Assembly (NCBI GenBank): GCA_932294295.1
Contig: OW028573.1
Coordinates: 62,473,829 to 62,537,828, forward strand
DNA: 64,000 bases
Reading direction: 5' to 3'
Origin: Alitta virens
Lineage: Eukaryota; Annelida; Polychaeta; Phyllodocida; Nereididae
In this document: piece by piece, positions 37,740-51,200 of the stretch
Numbering within the stretch: the first letter of the stretch is position 1
How the letters are laid out: each line of letters begins with the position of its first letter
The notes under the pieces: generated by a model
The model's input: only the letters and a program-made list of their open reading frames with translations
Database searches by the model: none
Told to the model about the DNA's origin: nothing
Program-made: the position numbers and the translations under genes

Positions 37740-37751
37740 GCCATCTAGTGG
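37740..37751 (-). promoter_or_regulatory. CTCF-like motif
   Basis: On the minus strand this reads CCACTAGATGGC, matching the bilaterian CTCF core (CCAsyAGrkGGC). The same core recurs at 41.9 and 59.8 kb. Confidence 0.35.
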
Positions 37752-38499
37752 AGGCCATTTCTACGCATTCTGGGCAATTATTATTGTCAGCCAAGGTGAT
37801 CTACGGTCGCCCAGCGGCCAAGAAGCTGCACACAGAACTAATATGTGAGGGCAACATTGCAGCCATATCAGCATATTGTCCGAGCATGTAGCAGAAGATG
37901 ATAGATGAAGAGCATGTATAGTCATGGCACATTATGTATCACTTACAATCCCAATTACACATGGCCTAATCCTGATTGGTCACCCTGAAGATTGACTTAA
38001 TCCCTACTGAACACACGCATTGAACCAGCGCATATCCTTGGGGCAGGCCAGTCTATTGTATGATGTGCTCAAGGGCGGATTCTCCTTGGCCTAAGAGGAG
38101 GTGTTCTATGGTAATCTATGTGACACAATATTGCTCTTGCAAGAAATGGCAAATCTTTATGATGATGTGCTTAGCCCCCTTGATTATCTATGGATTTTCT
38201 TAATACAACGCGCACTGCTAGCAACAGATGAGAGACAGAGAGTTAGATTGTAGGATGCCAGGCCCCATTTGGACATAATAGAGTTCCTAATGCCAGAAAT
38301 CGACATTGCTTGGGACGGATTTATAACTTAATTGAGACAAAAATTAAGTCTATGCTGCCTTTTGCGCGAGTGGGATTGTTGTTTATTGCATACAGGATTG
38401 GAGCTCTCGGCACTTGGGTTGTAAAGACGAGCCCAGCATATGTTGTGTAATTGGCAAAATTGGATCACCCACATGCTCTGCCTTTGATCTTTTTGTGAT
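37752..38499. other. Gene-free DNA, possibly an old transposon
   Basis: A plus frame at about 38,252-38,448 stays open and ends just upstream of the promoter-like block, but it shows no recognisable domain. I do not call it a gene. Confidence 0.35.
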
Positions 38500-38502
38500 C
38501 AA

Positions 38503-38560
38503 CTTCCGATTGGATCAAAAAACAGTTCCGGTTGTGACGTCACGAGCGAGTTTCAAAAAG
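38503..38560 (+). promoter_or_regulatory. Promoter-like block: CCAAT, ETS and CRE words
   Basis: CCGATTGG (38,506-38,513, an inverted CCAAT box), TTCCGG (38,526-38,531, ETS core) and the full CRE palindrome TGACGTCA (38,535-38,542) lie within 40 bases. They are followed by an ATG at 38,561 in a fair Kozak context (AAAAAGATGG). This combination is typical of TATA-less metazoan promoters. No downstream gene is visible, only a 20-codon frame. Confidence 0.4.
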
Positions 38561-38623
38561 ATGGAAGCTGCTGCTGCTGGTTCTGCTGCTGCTGGATCTG
38601 AAGAATGGAAATTCCAACAATAG
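38561..38623 (+). other. 20-codon Ala/Gly/Ser-rich small ORF downstream of promoter-like block
   Basis: The frame starts at the first ATG after the CRE/ETS block and encodes MEAAAAGSAAAGS followed by EEWKFQQ, then stops. The repeat of Ala comes from a (CTG)n run (38,567-38,595) read as GCT. It could be an upstream ORF or a decayed first exon, but no splice donor was recognised within it. Confidence 0.2.
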
Positions 38624-41600
38624 GATGAATCAAATTCGAGCAGAGACATATGCGAAGAGGTATGGCAAGAGTGAGGTATGGGAGAGAGACCTCCGAATCA
38701 AAGGCCTGATGACCATTAGGGACAGAGGGGACGCCAGTCTTCTAAAGAGCAGGAGACTGGGAATAACAGGGTGGAAGGGAAGCTTGAAAAGTGCACGTCC
38801 TGGACCTTAGTTTGTGATCCCACATCAACAAGACTTTCCGTTGACAGCCTCCTTACACCCCACTAACTCCAGCGGCTTGCAAGAAACTGCTCAATGTATC
38901 ATGCTGCCTCTTGCAGGTCGCCCTTTTCTCTCGGATTGCAGACCTTTCAGTCCCCGTTTACATTAGCATCTAGTTGGCTGGGCCATCCACAAAACAAAGA
39001 CGACAGCCCACTGCACAGAAAAAGCGGCTAACAGAATGTTATCTATTCTCTCCCAAATGGACTTGCCCATAAAAGACGTCAGTGGTTTTGTCAACGTCGA
39101 GAGGACGTCTGCTCGCTGTGTAACTCCCGAGTGCAGGATATTATATTCCCTGAACCTGTCAATACTGCTACTAGGTTTAAATTGACCAGTCTGGGATGTC
39201 AATGGCAAAAAGTAAATGGCCCTGAATGCTGCTGTCACCAAACTGAATTCTGTTGGCCCGGTTCATCTTCAAAATAAATTGTCCAAAAATGTATTTGGTT
39301 TCCTCTTTGTTCAATGATGCAGTTTTGGAAAACTGGGATGACAGCTTTGTTGTTAAAGTGAAGCCGAATACCGACAATCCAACTTGCACAGAAAGTTCTA
39401 TGGACGTGGATGGAACACTGCAATTGAATATTGCCCAGATAGTTTGAAGCCTAGTCAGCTCATAACATACAGGGCAAACTGACAGACAGAAATAATGATG
39501 AGATGACATAGCAATATGGTACACCATGTAAACATATACTGTGTTGGTGGTGTCTTTTACTTGCCTCAGAAGAGACAACTTGTACAAGGCACAGCAAATT
39601 TAACCTCTCATCCAACTTTGTACAGGAAATGAACGCTATAGTATTGTCATTGCTATACACATTTTTAATGATAATCCATTAATGCAAAACCCTGTTGTAG
39701 CAAACCAGCGTTTTATCACAGACATTTTCTAAGGATTGCCTTTTTGACCATTCAGTTTGAGTGACAGTGGTCATATTGCATGCAAATGCGCTACAAAACA
39801 AGTTTTATTCCCAAATGACTGATACAAACAAAAGAACATCAGCCGACTCAGCACAAGAACTAGACAGCGATGTGACTGAGTTTTCCATTTCCACGAATCT
39901 CATCCGCTCCATACATGTGTTCTGTTCAGCTTGTTCTTTCATGTTCTCAAGCTGGATTATTGGGCAAAACGACTTGAAATGTACTACTTTGAATGTGGGT
40001 GTGGCAACCATATCTGCAAGGGGCTTTTGCAGGAGTTGCAGAGGCCTGGATTAATTATGAATAAGGAGTAAGCAAGTAACTGCGGCGTTCAATGACTCTT
40101 GTAATGAGTTTTGATGTGTTGACAGGCGTCGATGTTACAAATGTATTTCAAAGGAAATCATTAGGACTCAAACAAATCCCAACCTTTAATAAAAACTCGT
40201 GGAAGTCAGAAAAGAGATTAGCAAGTCTGATTAGAAATCGTTATGTAATGATCCAGCTGAAGTAAGGTGAAATGCCTCCGGGGAATCTTTGAGCAATTAC
40301 TTTGTGTGTCAGATCTGCCTCGAAATCGTCGAATTCGGAGGAAGAACACGAGACCTGAATGTCTGCCGAATGATGGAAGCATGTAGAGTAAATTCAGAAC
40401 ACATGGTTTATTTGCACGACATTTGATCTTTTATCTTCTCTTAATGGTTGAAGAGAATCGGAAGGGATTCGGTGATAAGGCAAGAGATTGCAGAATATGG
40501 AAGCAGCAATGAAAGACCCATTAGAGCAGAGGCTACCACACAGATGAGTTGGTCGCTAAATGTTAGGAGGCGAGCAGGGGTGGCATGGTGGGCGCCCTCC
40601 TCCCAGCAACCGATCTGCTCCATTGCCTGACGTCCAGCCTGCTCTCCGATACATTGAACAGGTCTTCTTGCAGCCTCCTGCTTCACAGACTCGCCTAACC
40701 ACCCTCCCTTCCTGCCCCCTAACCCCCCTCAAATCCTGGCCCCTTGAAATGACCACCCCCACCCGAGACATCCCGTCGCCCAACACCCCCTTCCAAACCA
40801 ACCAGATTAGATGGTCTTGCGGACAAATGACCAGCCAGCATCTCAGGAGTGATTGCATTGCGGCTCCAGCAAAAGGGCTTCGGCTCTTTGTTTGCCTTCC
40901 GTCTCCCACAACCAACCTATGATTCCACATCGCAGGGGGGTGCACCCCTTTGCCCCCCACCCTGCTTATAGATAGCACATCTGGCCACATGTCATATATG
41001 TAAATTACATGTCTCGTGCTGATGATTACATCGATCTCATCTTCCTGGCGACGTTCGATTCCTAGTCTCCCAATAGAAGTATTATTGGATTAATGGAGGA
41101 GAAGGCCTGTAGGCATGCTTGTTTGTCCCTCACTGACCACCAGCAGATTTGAACAGATTCCTTGGACAAGCATCAGAAGAGGGGCCCCAGCCAGATTTGA
41201 TCTATTCGCCTTTCAAATGATGGTGGCCCAGTATCTAGGCGTGATTAATCCGTTGCCCGGGGTGAGCTGCTCACAGGGCCGTTTTGAGCCTCGGACCTTT
41301 TGGCCCCTGCATACAACCAAGTCGTCACAAATGATCTCCTGGAAACAACGCTGGCAACCGGGCGAGCTATGCCACTACAAAGACAAGTGGCGAATTAATA
41401 CGGCTGTAGAATGTAGCGAAACGCTTTCCGGAAGTGTTTGATGTCTGTGGTTGCATGGCTTGGCTGATTCATTGGCAGGTATCGAGCGACTTGTGAGAAA
41501 TCATGACATTGACGTTGCGCACTCGTCAGCCAGCCCCACAATGGATGGCCTTAATAATGACTTAGTAGGCGCTTTGATGACATTGAACACAAGGCCTGAT

Positions 41601-41882
41601 ACAACTACACAGGGTACCTTGTATCCAGTTTGTCACCAGGGAGCCCAGGGAGTTGGGCAGGAGACACCAGCGCCATCCCCTGCCTGGGGCTGACATGAAT
41701 CTCCTCAATCAACGCAATAACATTGTTAGTGCTAGCCCGACTGCCGTGCACAAATTCACCGATTAGCCCAGCCTTTCTGTGCCTTCTTTTCAAATTCATG
41801 TCATCGGGGGGTATTTAAGTTAAATTGTGCCGATGATTCTGAGCAGAATTGCATCAGAGCCCTGACAGGGGATTGTGGGTAG
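38624..41882. other. Gene-free GC-richer DNA
   Basis: No domain-bearing frame. A strongly C-rich plus strand lies at 40,670-40,800. Overlapping frames on both strands at 40,556-40,990 (144 and 120 codons) reflect this composition. Confidence 0.45.
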
Positions 41883-41910
41883 GTCACGTGACGGACAGCG
41901 CCATCTAGGG
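41883..41910 (-). promoter_or_regulatory. Adjacent USF-type E-box and CTCF-like motif
   Basis: GTCACGTGAC (41,883-41,892) is a perfect 10-base palindrome matching the USF/bHLH-Zip site. Four bases on, CAGCGCCATCTAGGG (41,896-41,910) is the reverse complement of a CTCF core (CCCTAGATGGCGCTG). Paired USF and CTCF sites occur at the vertebrate beta-globin HS4 insulator. An insulator role here is inferred. Confidence 0.45.
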
Positions 41911-44900
41911 AGGACGTGAAGCGTACGTATCTGGGACGCATGGGCAGCGGTTAAGAATGGCCCGTTGAGGCTCCCCATTAGCAGTCAGCTATCCTGCCAC
42001 CTTAGCCAGCTTCTGTGGCAACGGGTCGCATAGGTTTTTAATGTCTCCTTTAGCTGAGGGGATCTTGGCCATTTCAAAACCGATTGGGCCATGGACAAGT
42101 TGTGATTTGTCCGCGACGCCCTCTGGGTAAAGCGATTAAAGATATCCCTCCTTGGTATCCCTGGTAATTACTTGTGTCAGGGTATCTCGTCAGCACGTTC
42201 CCCCAGCCACCGCCTGGTGCCTTTGGGCCCTGGCTCTTGTGTGGTTGCCTAGCCCCTGCCTAACTCCTGCCTGCTTCTCTTAGCCCGCTTCTCTTAGCCA
42301 AGGTCTTTGCGTCGGTCTTGACATGAATGCTGCAGTATTTCCTCGTGCGTTTCCAAAAACAGCGCTGGGTTGTGGTGGGGGAGAGCTGGGGGCTACGTAG
42401 ATAGCAACAATGCCTGTCAAAATGCCACATGTGCGGCTTCATCCAAATCTGTAAACGTAAAAGTCATGAGTTGCTGGCATTTCTAAAACAAAAGAGCCCA
42501 CGGGATCGATCCGTGCAGCAACGCCATGAAATTTTAATAAACAAGCTAATTTTAACCTAGCAGGCGTCAGTAATGATAGGCGACATTTCAGCAGCAGCAA
42601 CGCTTCCTTTTCATTAGCATCCTTGTCTTGCTTTTGTTTCACACCTGCCTCCTTCCGTCACCAAGCTATGATGAAACAATTGTGACGTAATCTTAGCCCG
42701 CGCTGAGCTGGTTAGTCAAACAACGCGATGATGTTGTTTCCTCTGTGGTGATGTAAGCAACATTCACAACGTCATTACCTATTACCTCACAGGTTATTGT
42801 CTGTCGCTAAGTGCATGTCTCCCTTGATCCCAACCTCCCTTTTTAACGTAACGTGGTAAATTCATCCTCAGCAGCATCAGCAGCAGCAGCAGCGGTTTAC
42901 TTAAATGATGTCTTGTAAGCTTAGGATGATGTGGCTGCAATAATAAAGATGCAGGAGCGACAATCGCCTCATCAGATGCCATTTCCGGCCCAAATGGCCT
43001 ATAACTAGATTACAGTGCGCCATTAATTGGGGGAGACGTGTGTAGCACAGACCTCGACTAGAGGTGAGGCTTTTTATTTTGCTCAGCCTCACATGGTGCT
43101 AGGTCAACGGCATTGATGGTTAGATCAAAAGACACCTCGGAATTGTCACTGATGGGGGCAGTGCGTGACAGGAGTGAGGAGGGAGAAGGGCAAGGACCTC
43201 AGCTCCAACATGGCCGTCGCGCAGGACCTCTTAGGTCACAACGTCATGGTCCTGTCACCTGGGGCGTTAGGTGCCCTTCTGCACGTAGCTAAACCTTGAC
43301 ATGCCAGCTCCCTCCCTCCTGTCTCCCTCGAGCTGCTCTATGGAGAACAAGAATCTCCTTTGCTAATGTCATGGTCCCAAGCCAACTTGCTCAAGTTTCA
43401 TATACGATTTTCTGCTAAATCGCATTTGTTTGTTTTTAATTAAACACACTTATGTGCGCCAATAGCTTGTATAAGCCAATCATAACAGGTTACTTGAGGA
43501 CAGTAACGCTTCACTTCCATTGGCATTGAATAAGTCAACTAGCATTCGGCATGATCGGCATACCGAGTTATCCGGGTTAAAACAGTGCATACGTAGTTGG
43601 CTGTATTCCATAAACACTGTCATATAGTCGTGTGAAAAATATGCAGGCTGCAGTTTCCACACGCTTACTTGCTGTCTTTATTTGCCTTGCACGTTGCATG
43701 CTCACTTGGTTTGTTGGCAAACTTGCCCAATGCATCAATCGATTGCTTTGTGATTCATTGTTCCAGCTGCTAACATTGTTATTTCTTAAAATTATGAGCA
43801 GCCTGGGGCTGAAGAAATTAGAAGATGACGCTTGGGCGTGTTTGTTTACCTTCGAGTGGAAAACAAATGCCGCAGCTTCATTCTTGCAAATTGATGGTTA
43901 TTTTCCACTCAAGACTTTTTCTCTTAAGATTCAGCTACATACACTGCCTCAGAAGTTCAAGGTTTTAAGCTGTCCATCATCCCATCCGCAGGGACACAAG
44001 ACCACGTCTGTAGCAGATTGGTTGAGTTGGGGACTGGGGCTCAGAGTGTGTACAACTGGCTTTGGTTTAAGCTGCATTGCAGAGAACTCTTCAGGTCCTC
44101 AGCGCATTTCTAACATGGACGGTAACTCTGAAGTGAATCCATTGTGATGAAGTGGTCCATAGTAAGATATCGATGTTCATGAGCTACTTAGGCTACCATT
44201 CTGATAGTATTTTCACCACAGTGGGGTGGATCTATATAACAGAAATATGGCGCTATAGTAACGTAGTCAATCTATAAAGGGCTATTGAAGCTTTTTCTGC
44301 GTGGCCTACATACAGAATATATAGTTGTGACTCTGTGCTCTGAGACTGTTGACATATAATGTGCACATATAGATATATTGGAGCATAGCTCTCCTGAATT
44401 CTAATTAAATGCCATTCAACGTCTGTTTTCATGCCTCCATTTTCCACACAATGCAATGTGAAAGATGAGTATTCTGATAACGTCGACAAACAAAACTTCG
44501 AAGAAACACTAATTGCCATATGTATGCAGTATGGAAGTAAATCTGGGTGATACCAGGCATGGCTACAATATACAGATTCTGTGCAGCCCCCCTAGTGCTT
44601 TTAAGCCATGTCTTGCTGACCTATGCAACATTAAATTCCGGTCTGAAACATTGATGGCTTGGGCTAAATTGTTGTTGAAGGTCTGACCAGCAACATACAG
44701 CCTGGTTGGGTTACTTTTTATTTTCCTTCTTTTTTTGTTGTTGCTGTAATTATGCTAGGACTAGTAGCTTTCCGGGATGGCAAAGTACTATCTGGAGACA
44801 ACCCAGGAACAGAGCAGATAGAAATCAGAGGTGGGTGTAGGTTGCAGTGCAATCTGGGGGCCAGAGCAGTGTGGAGTGTGGGTTGGGTAAAAGTGGTTAT

Positions 44901-47900
44901 TAGCTTATGGTCATACGCAAGACCTGAGCCTTTAGGTGCACATTGCTATTCCTGGGTCTAGCTAGCTCCTGTGTCCGTGACATTGCAGGCATGTTGCAGG
45001 GATCATCACTTACTCTTATTAACTGCAGACACGATGTGGAGGTAATTGCCTCATGCAAAGATCACTTGTCTGTCATAGTTCATCCTGCTAGCCGCATATA
45101 TTTCTCCCTGACAAGGTCTCCTGCAAAATGCATGCAATGTGAGACAATGAAGAACAATGAATGACATCACCCTCGGGCAACCTCCAAACAAACGAAGCCA
45201 TTTTCCTCGGCTTGTTACACTAGACCTTCTTCAGATGTTCTCTAAGTAAAAAGTGCATCAAGTACAACTTAAGTTCAAATTTCACCTCAAGACACACGAC
45301 ACTGCTGATCAGTGAAGACTGTTACATCTGGTACGAAGTGGTAAAACATACAGACCCCATGAAAGTTAACTCATTAGCAAGATAGATGGAATACTAGTAG
45401 GACTTTTTTTGCTTCTTTTTTCATCTTTCCGTTACTTAGAACTCCATCACACTGACTTAAGACCCATGTTTTAATGAAAGTTCACACAGTGCAAGGATTT
45501 CAAACAACGGTGTTATCCCAGTCTTCATATAGGTTGCAAAATCCCTTCGTAATATGGTAATCGGATTAGAAGCTGATTGTGGGCAGACGGGGGTGGGGAG
45601 CTGGTTAGATATTATGTTGTAACATCGAGAGAGAAAAATAGTTACGTGATCATGGTAACTGGATAAGGTGGGACCTAAAAAAGAGACAGAGCTGGGAGCT
45701 GGATGAAAGATGGGCTTGGATGCATGAATGGCGTGATTTGCTGGGTGGGAAATGATGACCTTTGATGTGAAGCTGGCCGAGATTCTAGGTCCAGTGCCGC
45801 GTATAATAGGGCAGTTGAGGTCCGTTGATGGTTGTCATAATGGGAGGCCTGCTCCTTGTGAGGCTCTTGACAATTATGAGTGGAATCGTGCCAAGGAGGC
45901 CTCAGCATCCCCTTCCATCCTCTAAAGCATCCCTTCACCATCATCTAACCGCATCCCCTCCCTGCATCCCCTCTCAGCATCCTTCCAGCATCCTCTATGG
46001 TCTGTTTTGTCAGTGCGCACAGCAAGGGATCTGGTCAATTTCCGCGTCGCCTCAGCCTGCGCCAATTAGATGGCCTGCCAGCCGTTGACAAATTGGTCGG
46101 GCGCTTTATTGTTCTCAGCCCAGTCAAGCAACAATTTGTTCCTTGACCATGACACTAGAGAGCGTGAAGCAGCAGTTAATGATGCTAATAATCCCTGTCC
46201 TACTAGTCACATGATATATAACCACACTACTAGCCTCTACTATAGGTGTTAATACATTAGATAGTCTGTCATTCTTGTCAGCTACGACTTTTAACAAATA
46301 TGGAATGTCACTCCATATATGAATCTAGTCATGAATTCATCACATCAACTAACTACTTATCGCCCATCGTTTTGTCAAGCTCTAGCCACAAAATTTGGCA
46401 TCACAAGCTTAGATTAATAATCAGCCTTCATATAGTTAGTTGGTGGAAATCTGGGCCTATACACTTGACTAAACATAAGAGAGATGGAATACTGTGGAAG
46501 TCCTGACAGATTAGCACCTGTGACTGTGGGTAATTTATATTCTGTAATCCGTCGGGCATTTTTTTATGTGCCTAACAAAAGCTACGAACGACTAAACCCA
46601 GGACTGCATTCCCGATGTGACCCCATCCATCCAGCTGCCAGATTTTCCTAAAAAGATGTCGGAGATTGAGAATCAACGGTTGACATTTAGCACACCGAGG
46701 AAAAAAGACAACCAGACCGATCGAACATTCCTTCATGCTCACGAACATTTCTTTTATGGGGCTTGCAGTCTGACTTCACGTCTTCTTCTTCCACTACAAC
46801 ACACTGGGCACATGACTTTCAAACGAAACAATAGCATGGCGTCTTCTAGCCTATTATGTCACAGCTGCGGCTGTCAATATTGATATTGGTGATGTGGCTG
46901 AACGCTTCAGAGCAGATCTCTCCCTGAAAATGAAAAAGGAAAAGCCCCATAAAAGCATCTGCATGGATGTAACGTCCACAAAAAAGACATCAGGTGAGAA
47001 CACAATTCTATCGTCATTTTGATCTTGAAATGATTCAACTTACTGTAAAAGGCAACATGTCAACACTATAACATGAAAAAGACTGTAATCGGGCGGTAAT
47101 CGATATGTTATTTGGAAGAATAGGGGTGGAAAGAGCTCATGAAATCTGATGCATTTGAATTGCAGTTTTGTTGGTATGGGATTAATCTTCTAACGCTTCT
47201 CTCCTGTTAATGCAAACAAAGTGCTGAGCTATAGTTAGCCTCATCAACAATTTATACCTGTTAATGGAATGCCTTGATAACTTCACCAAAAACCTATGTA
47301 TATTGCTCTCTTATTTAAATACCTTAATGCAAGTACACATTGATAAAGGTGGTGCACTCAGACACTGTGCGCCTGTAGGCGTATTAACAATTCCCTTGAT
47401 CTAACTTGATGCATTACAAAATATGGATTAGGTTTTTGTTTTGATGGCGTTATAATGGTTATTATGCAGCGTAGACAATGCCCATACATTGTAGCTGTCT
47501 GTATAGATGGAAGAGAGGATTGATCATATAGGGAGTGTTGTAACCATGGGGATGCTCTGAAAGTCTCTTTTTCCCCTATACTGTATCATGCACAGAAAGC
47601 ATCCTGTAGCGATAGGAAAGCAACAATTTCCCATTATTTTTTGGAGGATCCTGGTATGTAGGAACCTCACAGCCAAGGCTACCATTGGGAATCACTTACA
47701 TGCCCATAAAATCAAGGTCGTCATAATTTTTGACATTGTAATCATTTGCCAGGTCAAATTAATAAGCTATATGAAGATATGACCTTAATAAGGCAAGGTG
47801 GGTAACCATACCGTGTGATTATACTGTATACCTGACAATGGCAGGATCATTTATTATTTTATCATTATCAGTGAGTAATCAAAAGATTACAATGCACACA

Positions 47901-47929
47901 CAGAAAACTCATTATCCAGAACACCTTGC
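41911..47929. other. Gene-free DNA
   Basis: No supported exon. Small repeats: CAG-rich run 42,870-42,892, a doubled GCTTCTCTTAGCC near 42,274-42,299, and GCATCC-type repeats at about 45,905-45,995. A 171-codon plus frame at 43,632-44,147 with a hydrophobic start has no recognised domain and is probably chance. Confidence 0.45.
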
Positions 47930-48170
47930 CATGTTTCTTGGTCTGATTGTGAGGTGGTATTAATAGCGAGACGAAACTGTAAGGGTTGTGGTGAAGTAAA
48001 TTATACGTTGAGTACAGTTGCTACACTGTAGTCTGTTGGTGGTCTTAATTGTGAGGTTGTTCCACTGTTGCAACATGTACGTAATATGATATCTTGTGAT
48101 AAGTACCAAATGATATATATAATTGCTAGATGGTCTTATTAGTGAGATGGTCTTACGCAGAATTCCCTTT
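47930..48170. repeat. Cluster of GGTCTTAATTGTGAGGTTGTTC-like units
   Basis: At least three forward units (about 47,940, 48,040 and 48,130) share GGTCTTAATTGTGAGGT or close variants. One unit on the opposite strand lies at about 48,421-48,450 (CGTCTCACAATTAAAACT). This is the densest site of the dispersed motif family noted at 3.2, 25.6 and 27.2 kb. Confidence 0.5.
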
Positions 48171-48173
48171 AAT

Positions 48174-48254
48174 GGTCACATGACACCTAAAGTCTCCCAT
48201 GGTCACATGACACCTAAGTCTCCCATGGGCACATGACACCTATAAGTCTCCAAT
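48174..48254. repeat. 3 x 27-bp tandem repeat
   Basis: Three consecutive units sharing CACATGACACCTA and GTCTCC, with lengths of 27, 26 and 28 bases. Confidence 0.9.
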
Positions 48255-51200
48255 TTCAACCACAAACCTGATGATAAAAAATTCCATGATTATGTTCTCA
48301 AACTACTCAAATGCTTCATGTGGTTGAGATTATAGTATTTTTCTTTCAGTATGCGATCATTATCCAACGGTGTACATATATTTCTGTAACATGATATGCA
48401 TGTAGAGATGTACATTGTGTTAAGATCGTCTCACAATTAAAACTGCCAACCTACTCAATATAACACATATAACTAAGACAGCTGCATGACACAAAGACAT
48501 GTTCTTATAATAAGTGGTTGTCTTACTGCCAAATGTGTCAAAGTGCTGCCAAACCGAGCTCAAATATTGTCTTGTGAGTTGTGACATCATGACTTATCTC
48601 GCTTGAGTGCTTCTAATTAGGATAAAAAAGCTAAGCTAAATGATTGGTTATAATTGGCTTTAACAAAAGAATATAGATCTATACATGGGTGACCAGGTAT
48701 TCAAAAAAGTGATGACGTTGCAAGCAGACTTGAATATATTGACTAGCTACAGACATTTGATTAAGCTGTTATTAATACGAAGTGTGTTATATAAGTAATT
48801 GAAATGTTTGAATGTATAATATTATATTTTTATTACGACAAACTGACAACTGACAAGACTGCACTCTTTTATATGCCAAAGGAAGAGCATTGTTAAAGTT
48901 CTCCTGAGCAGAGTGCAATTTCACTGTCGGGACTAGTGCCATTGGCAGTGCGTAATCAGCAAAAAAAGACCCTTACCACGCAATGCAGCTAAAATGTCAA
49001 AGCTCTGAATCACGTTACTAATTTCATGGCCCCGTCCTTGTTTGTTTGTGCAGTGAAAAATCATTTGACATCCTGTTTCAAGAAGGTGTGTAGTTTGGTC
49101 GTTAAACAAAAAAAAAAAAAAACCAGAGATGAATAAACAAACCAGCAGAGATGCAAAACAGCCCCAAGACTTCTATAAACAACCAAAGCATCGTAAAAGT
49201 CAACATTTCATAAACATGGAATATGGATTGACAAGGAGTGAAAAGTATATGATGATGAATCTGTCTCTGTAAAGAGTCCAATTACAACTAATAATATATA
49301 TTATAATCAGTGTAATCTCTTCTAAAAGATAAAAGCAAAATCCATTCCTGCCTGTGCCAAGATTACAAAGATATTGAGTACTAGTTGTTGGCTAGATTGA
49401 ATCTCTATATTGAATTACCAATAGCATTTTCAAAATGTACAGCCAAGGTTAAAAACCATTGAACAGGCACAGGCAGTTCTCTTTTAGTGCTGAAATCTCA
49501 GCGTACTACAAAGGATACCGGAATACAATACTTGAATTCATTCAATGGACAACGGTGAGCTTAGGTCATTAAAAATAGAAGTTAATGTTCTTTGGTTGTA
49601 GCTGAAGTTGAATCTCTACATACATTATGCTCTGGTCCAGCTTTCCTAGACTGACCAATTGGTGTCTAATGCTGACATTTAGAAAGGCTTTTTAAAAGAC
49701 ATGAAAAAAAGCTCTATGCTAAAATTGGAAGTAAAAGAATTCTCCTGTTGGTCTCAAATGTCCAAAAGGGCGGCTATTTCAGACACCTTTGAGATCTTGA
49801 CTTGAATTAAGAATTTAGCACTTTTTATTTTTATTTTCCTCTCTGTCTGCCTTTGATTTGTCGAGTCATGTCGACCCCAAGTTCAGTATTTGATGTTGAA
49901 GGCCAAGACCGTTTGATTTGCTGATCATAGAGAGTGACCATAACGTTAAAGAGAGTCATCACTCTTCATGTGTCTAGTGGAAGGCAAGTTTCAGAGGAAA
50001 GACATCCCTGGTCATAAAATGTTCCCCAGGACAGCCATGAAGCTTCAGTGGCAGGCCTGACATCAACAGACAAGGACCAAGTAATATTCCGCAAGATAAT
50101 TGCTAGCTAGCTACTTTTTCACTAGAGTTACCCAGGCTACTCGTTTTCAGGGGGTTTAGAGAGAAAAATTACGAATTCGTGTGTAGTGACACTTTCCTTT
50201 CTAGCATCGTGAATGATGGACATAGTAAATTCCATGCCAGTGAAACGCATTTCACATTATTCCGAGAGAATCTCTACATGTCGTGAAGTAGACCTACGAC
50301 AGCTGAAGAGAAATGATTGCTGGGAAAGTGGAAACTGTTGTGAAGATGCCTCTTATCGACAGTTTAATTGGGGTATAATTAATTCCTTTTCTTTTGCTAA
50401 TTGGACGGAGATTTCCACGACATTCTGCAGGCACACTGCCTGGGTCAAAACATGCTATATTCCCTAATTTCTGTTTCCCGGATTATTCTACGTCATTAGT
50501 TAGGGTGAAAGTTACAACATGCATTTTCGTCATGAAAGGAAACAAGTACATTTAGCAGATCAAAGTGTCATTTCCTCTGTTTGATAACGGGTTACACGCT
50601 GTTTGCTGGAAATTTAAATTTCTTTCTGAAGTATGCCTGTTTCATCATCTCTATCCCTTTGTCGGCGTTGGGCGTGTTTATTTGCGTTCGCGTGCGCGCA
50701 AATCTGATTCACAACATTTGCAAGCCTTTTTTTTATTTTCTTCCTGAGCCTCATCAAGCCGTTTTCCGGACGATGGCGCTCGATGCAAAGAAACAAGAGC
50801 CATCTGGTGACAATTGCAGCTTCTTTTTTAGATACACAAAGCCATGGCAGGTTACGAAGTATAGATTTGGTTTCCAGTGCATAAAATAAAGACGATACCA
50901 GGCCATGTGGCAGCTTCTATGTTTTCAGTTTGAGTGCCAATTACTTTTTATTACTTAACAGAACAGAAAGGCGCACTGCTGTGACTTTTTTGAACTGCAA
51001 TTCAGCTCTGTGTCACTCAATTTATTTTGCAATCAAATAGACCAATTGGAGCCCCACAGGCTAAACCACTTCAAACCATTTGTCTGATGTTTTATTCCTG
51101 ATTTTATTTTTGATGTGAGCATGATTTGACCAGACTGTCTTGCTTTTTTGGAGCGGTCATTGCAAAACTCCTCTCTACTTGAACAGCTGCAATTGGCAGC

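Noticed and set aside
37380..38450. Possible old DNA-transposon (Tc1-like) remnant
   Set aside because: Some phrases looked transposase-like, but no DDE motif, frame or inverted ends could be identified.
40556..40990. Overlapping 144- and 120-codon frames on both strands
   Set aside because: They overlap in a C-rich, stop-poor stretch, so both are explained by base composition.
43211..43303. 30-codon frame starting ATGGCCGTCGCGCAG with a good Kozak context
   Set aside because: Too short, with no donor site or homologue recognised.
43632..44147. 171-codon plus frame with a hydrophobic start
   Set aside because: No domain, no promoter or splice evidence. The composition allows chance frames of this length.
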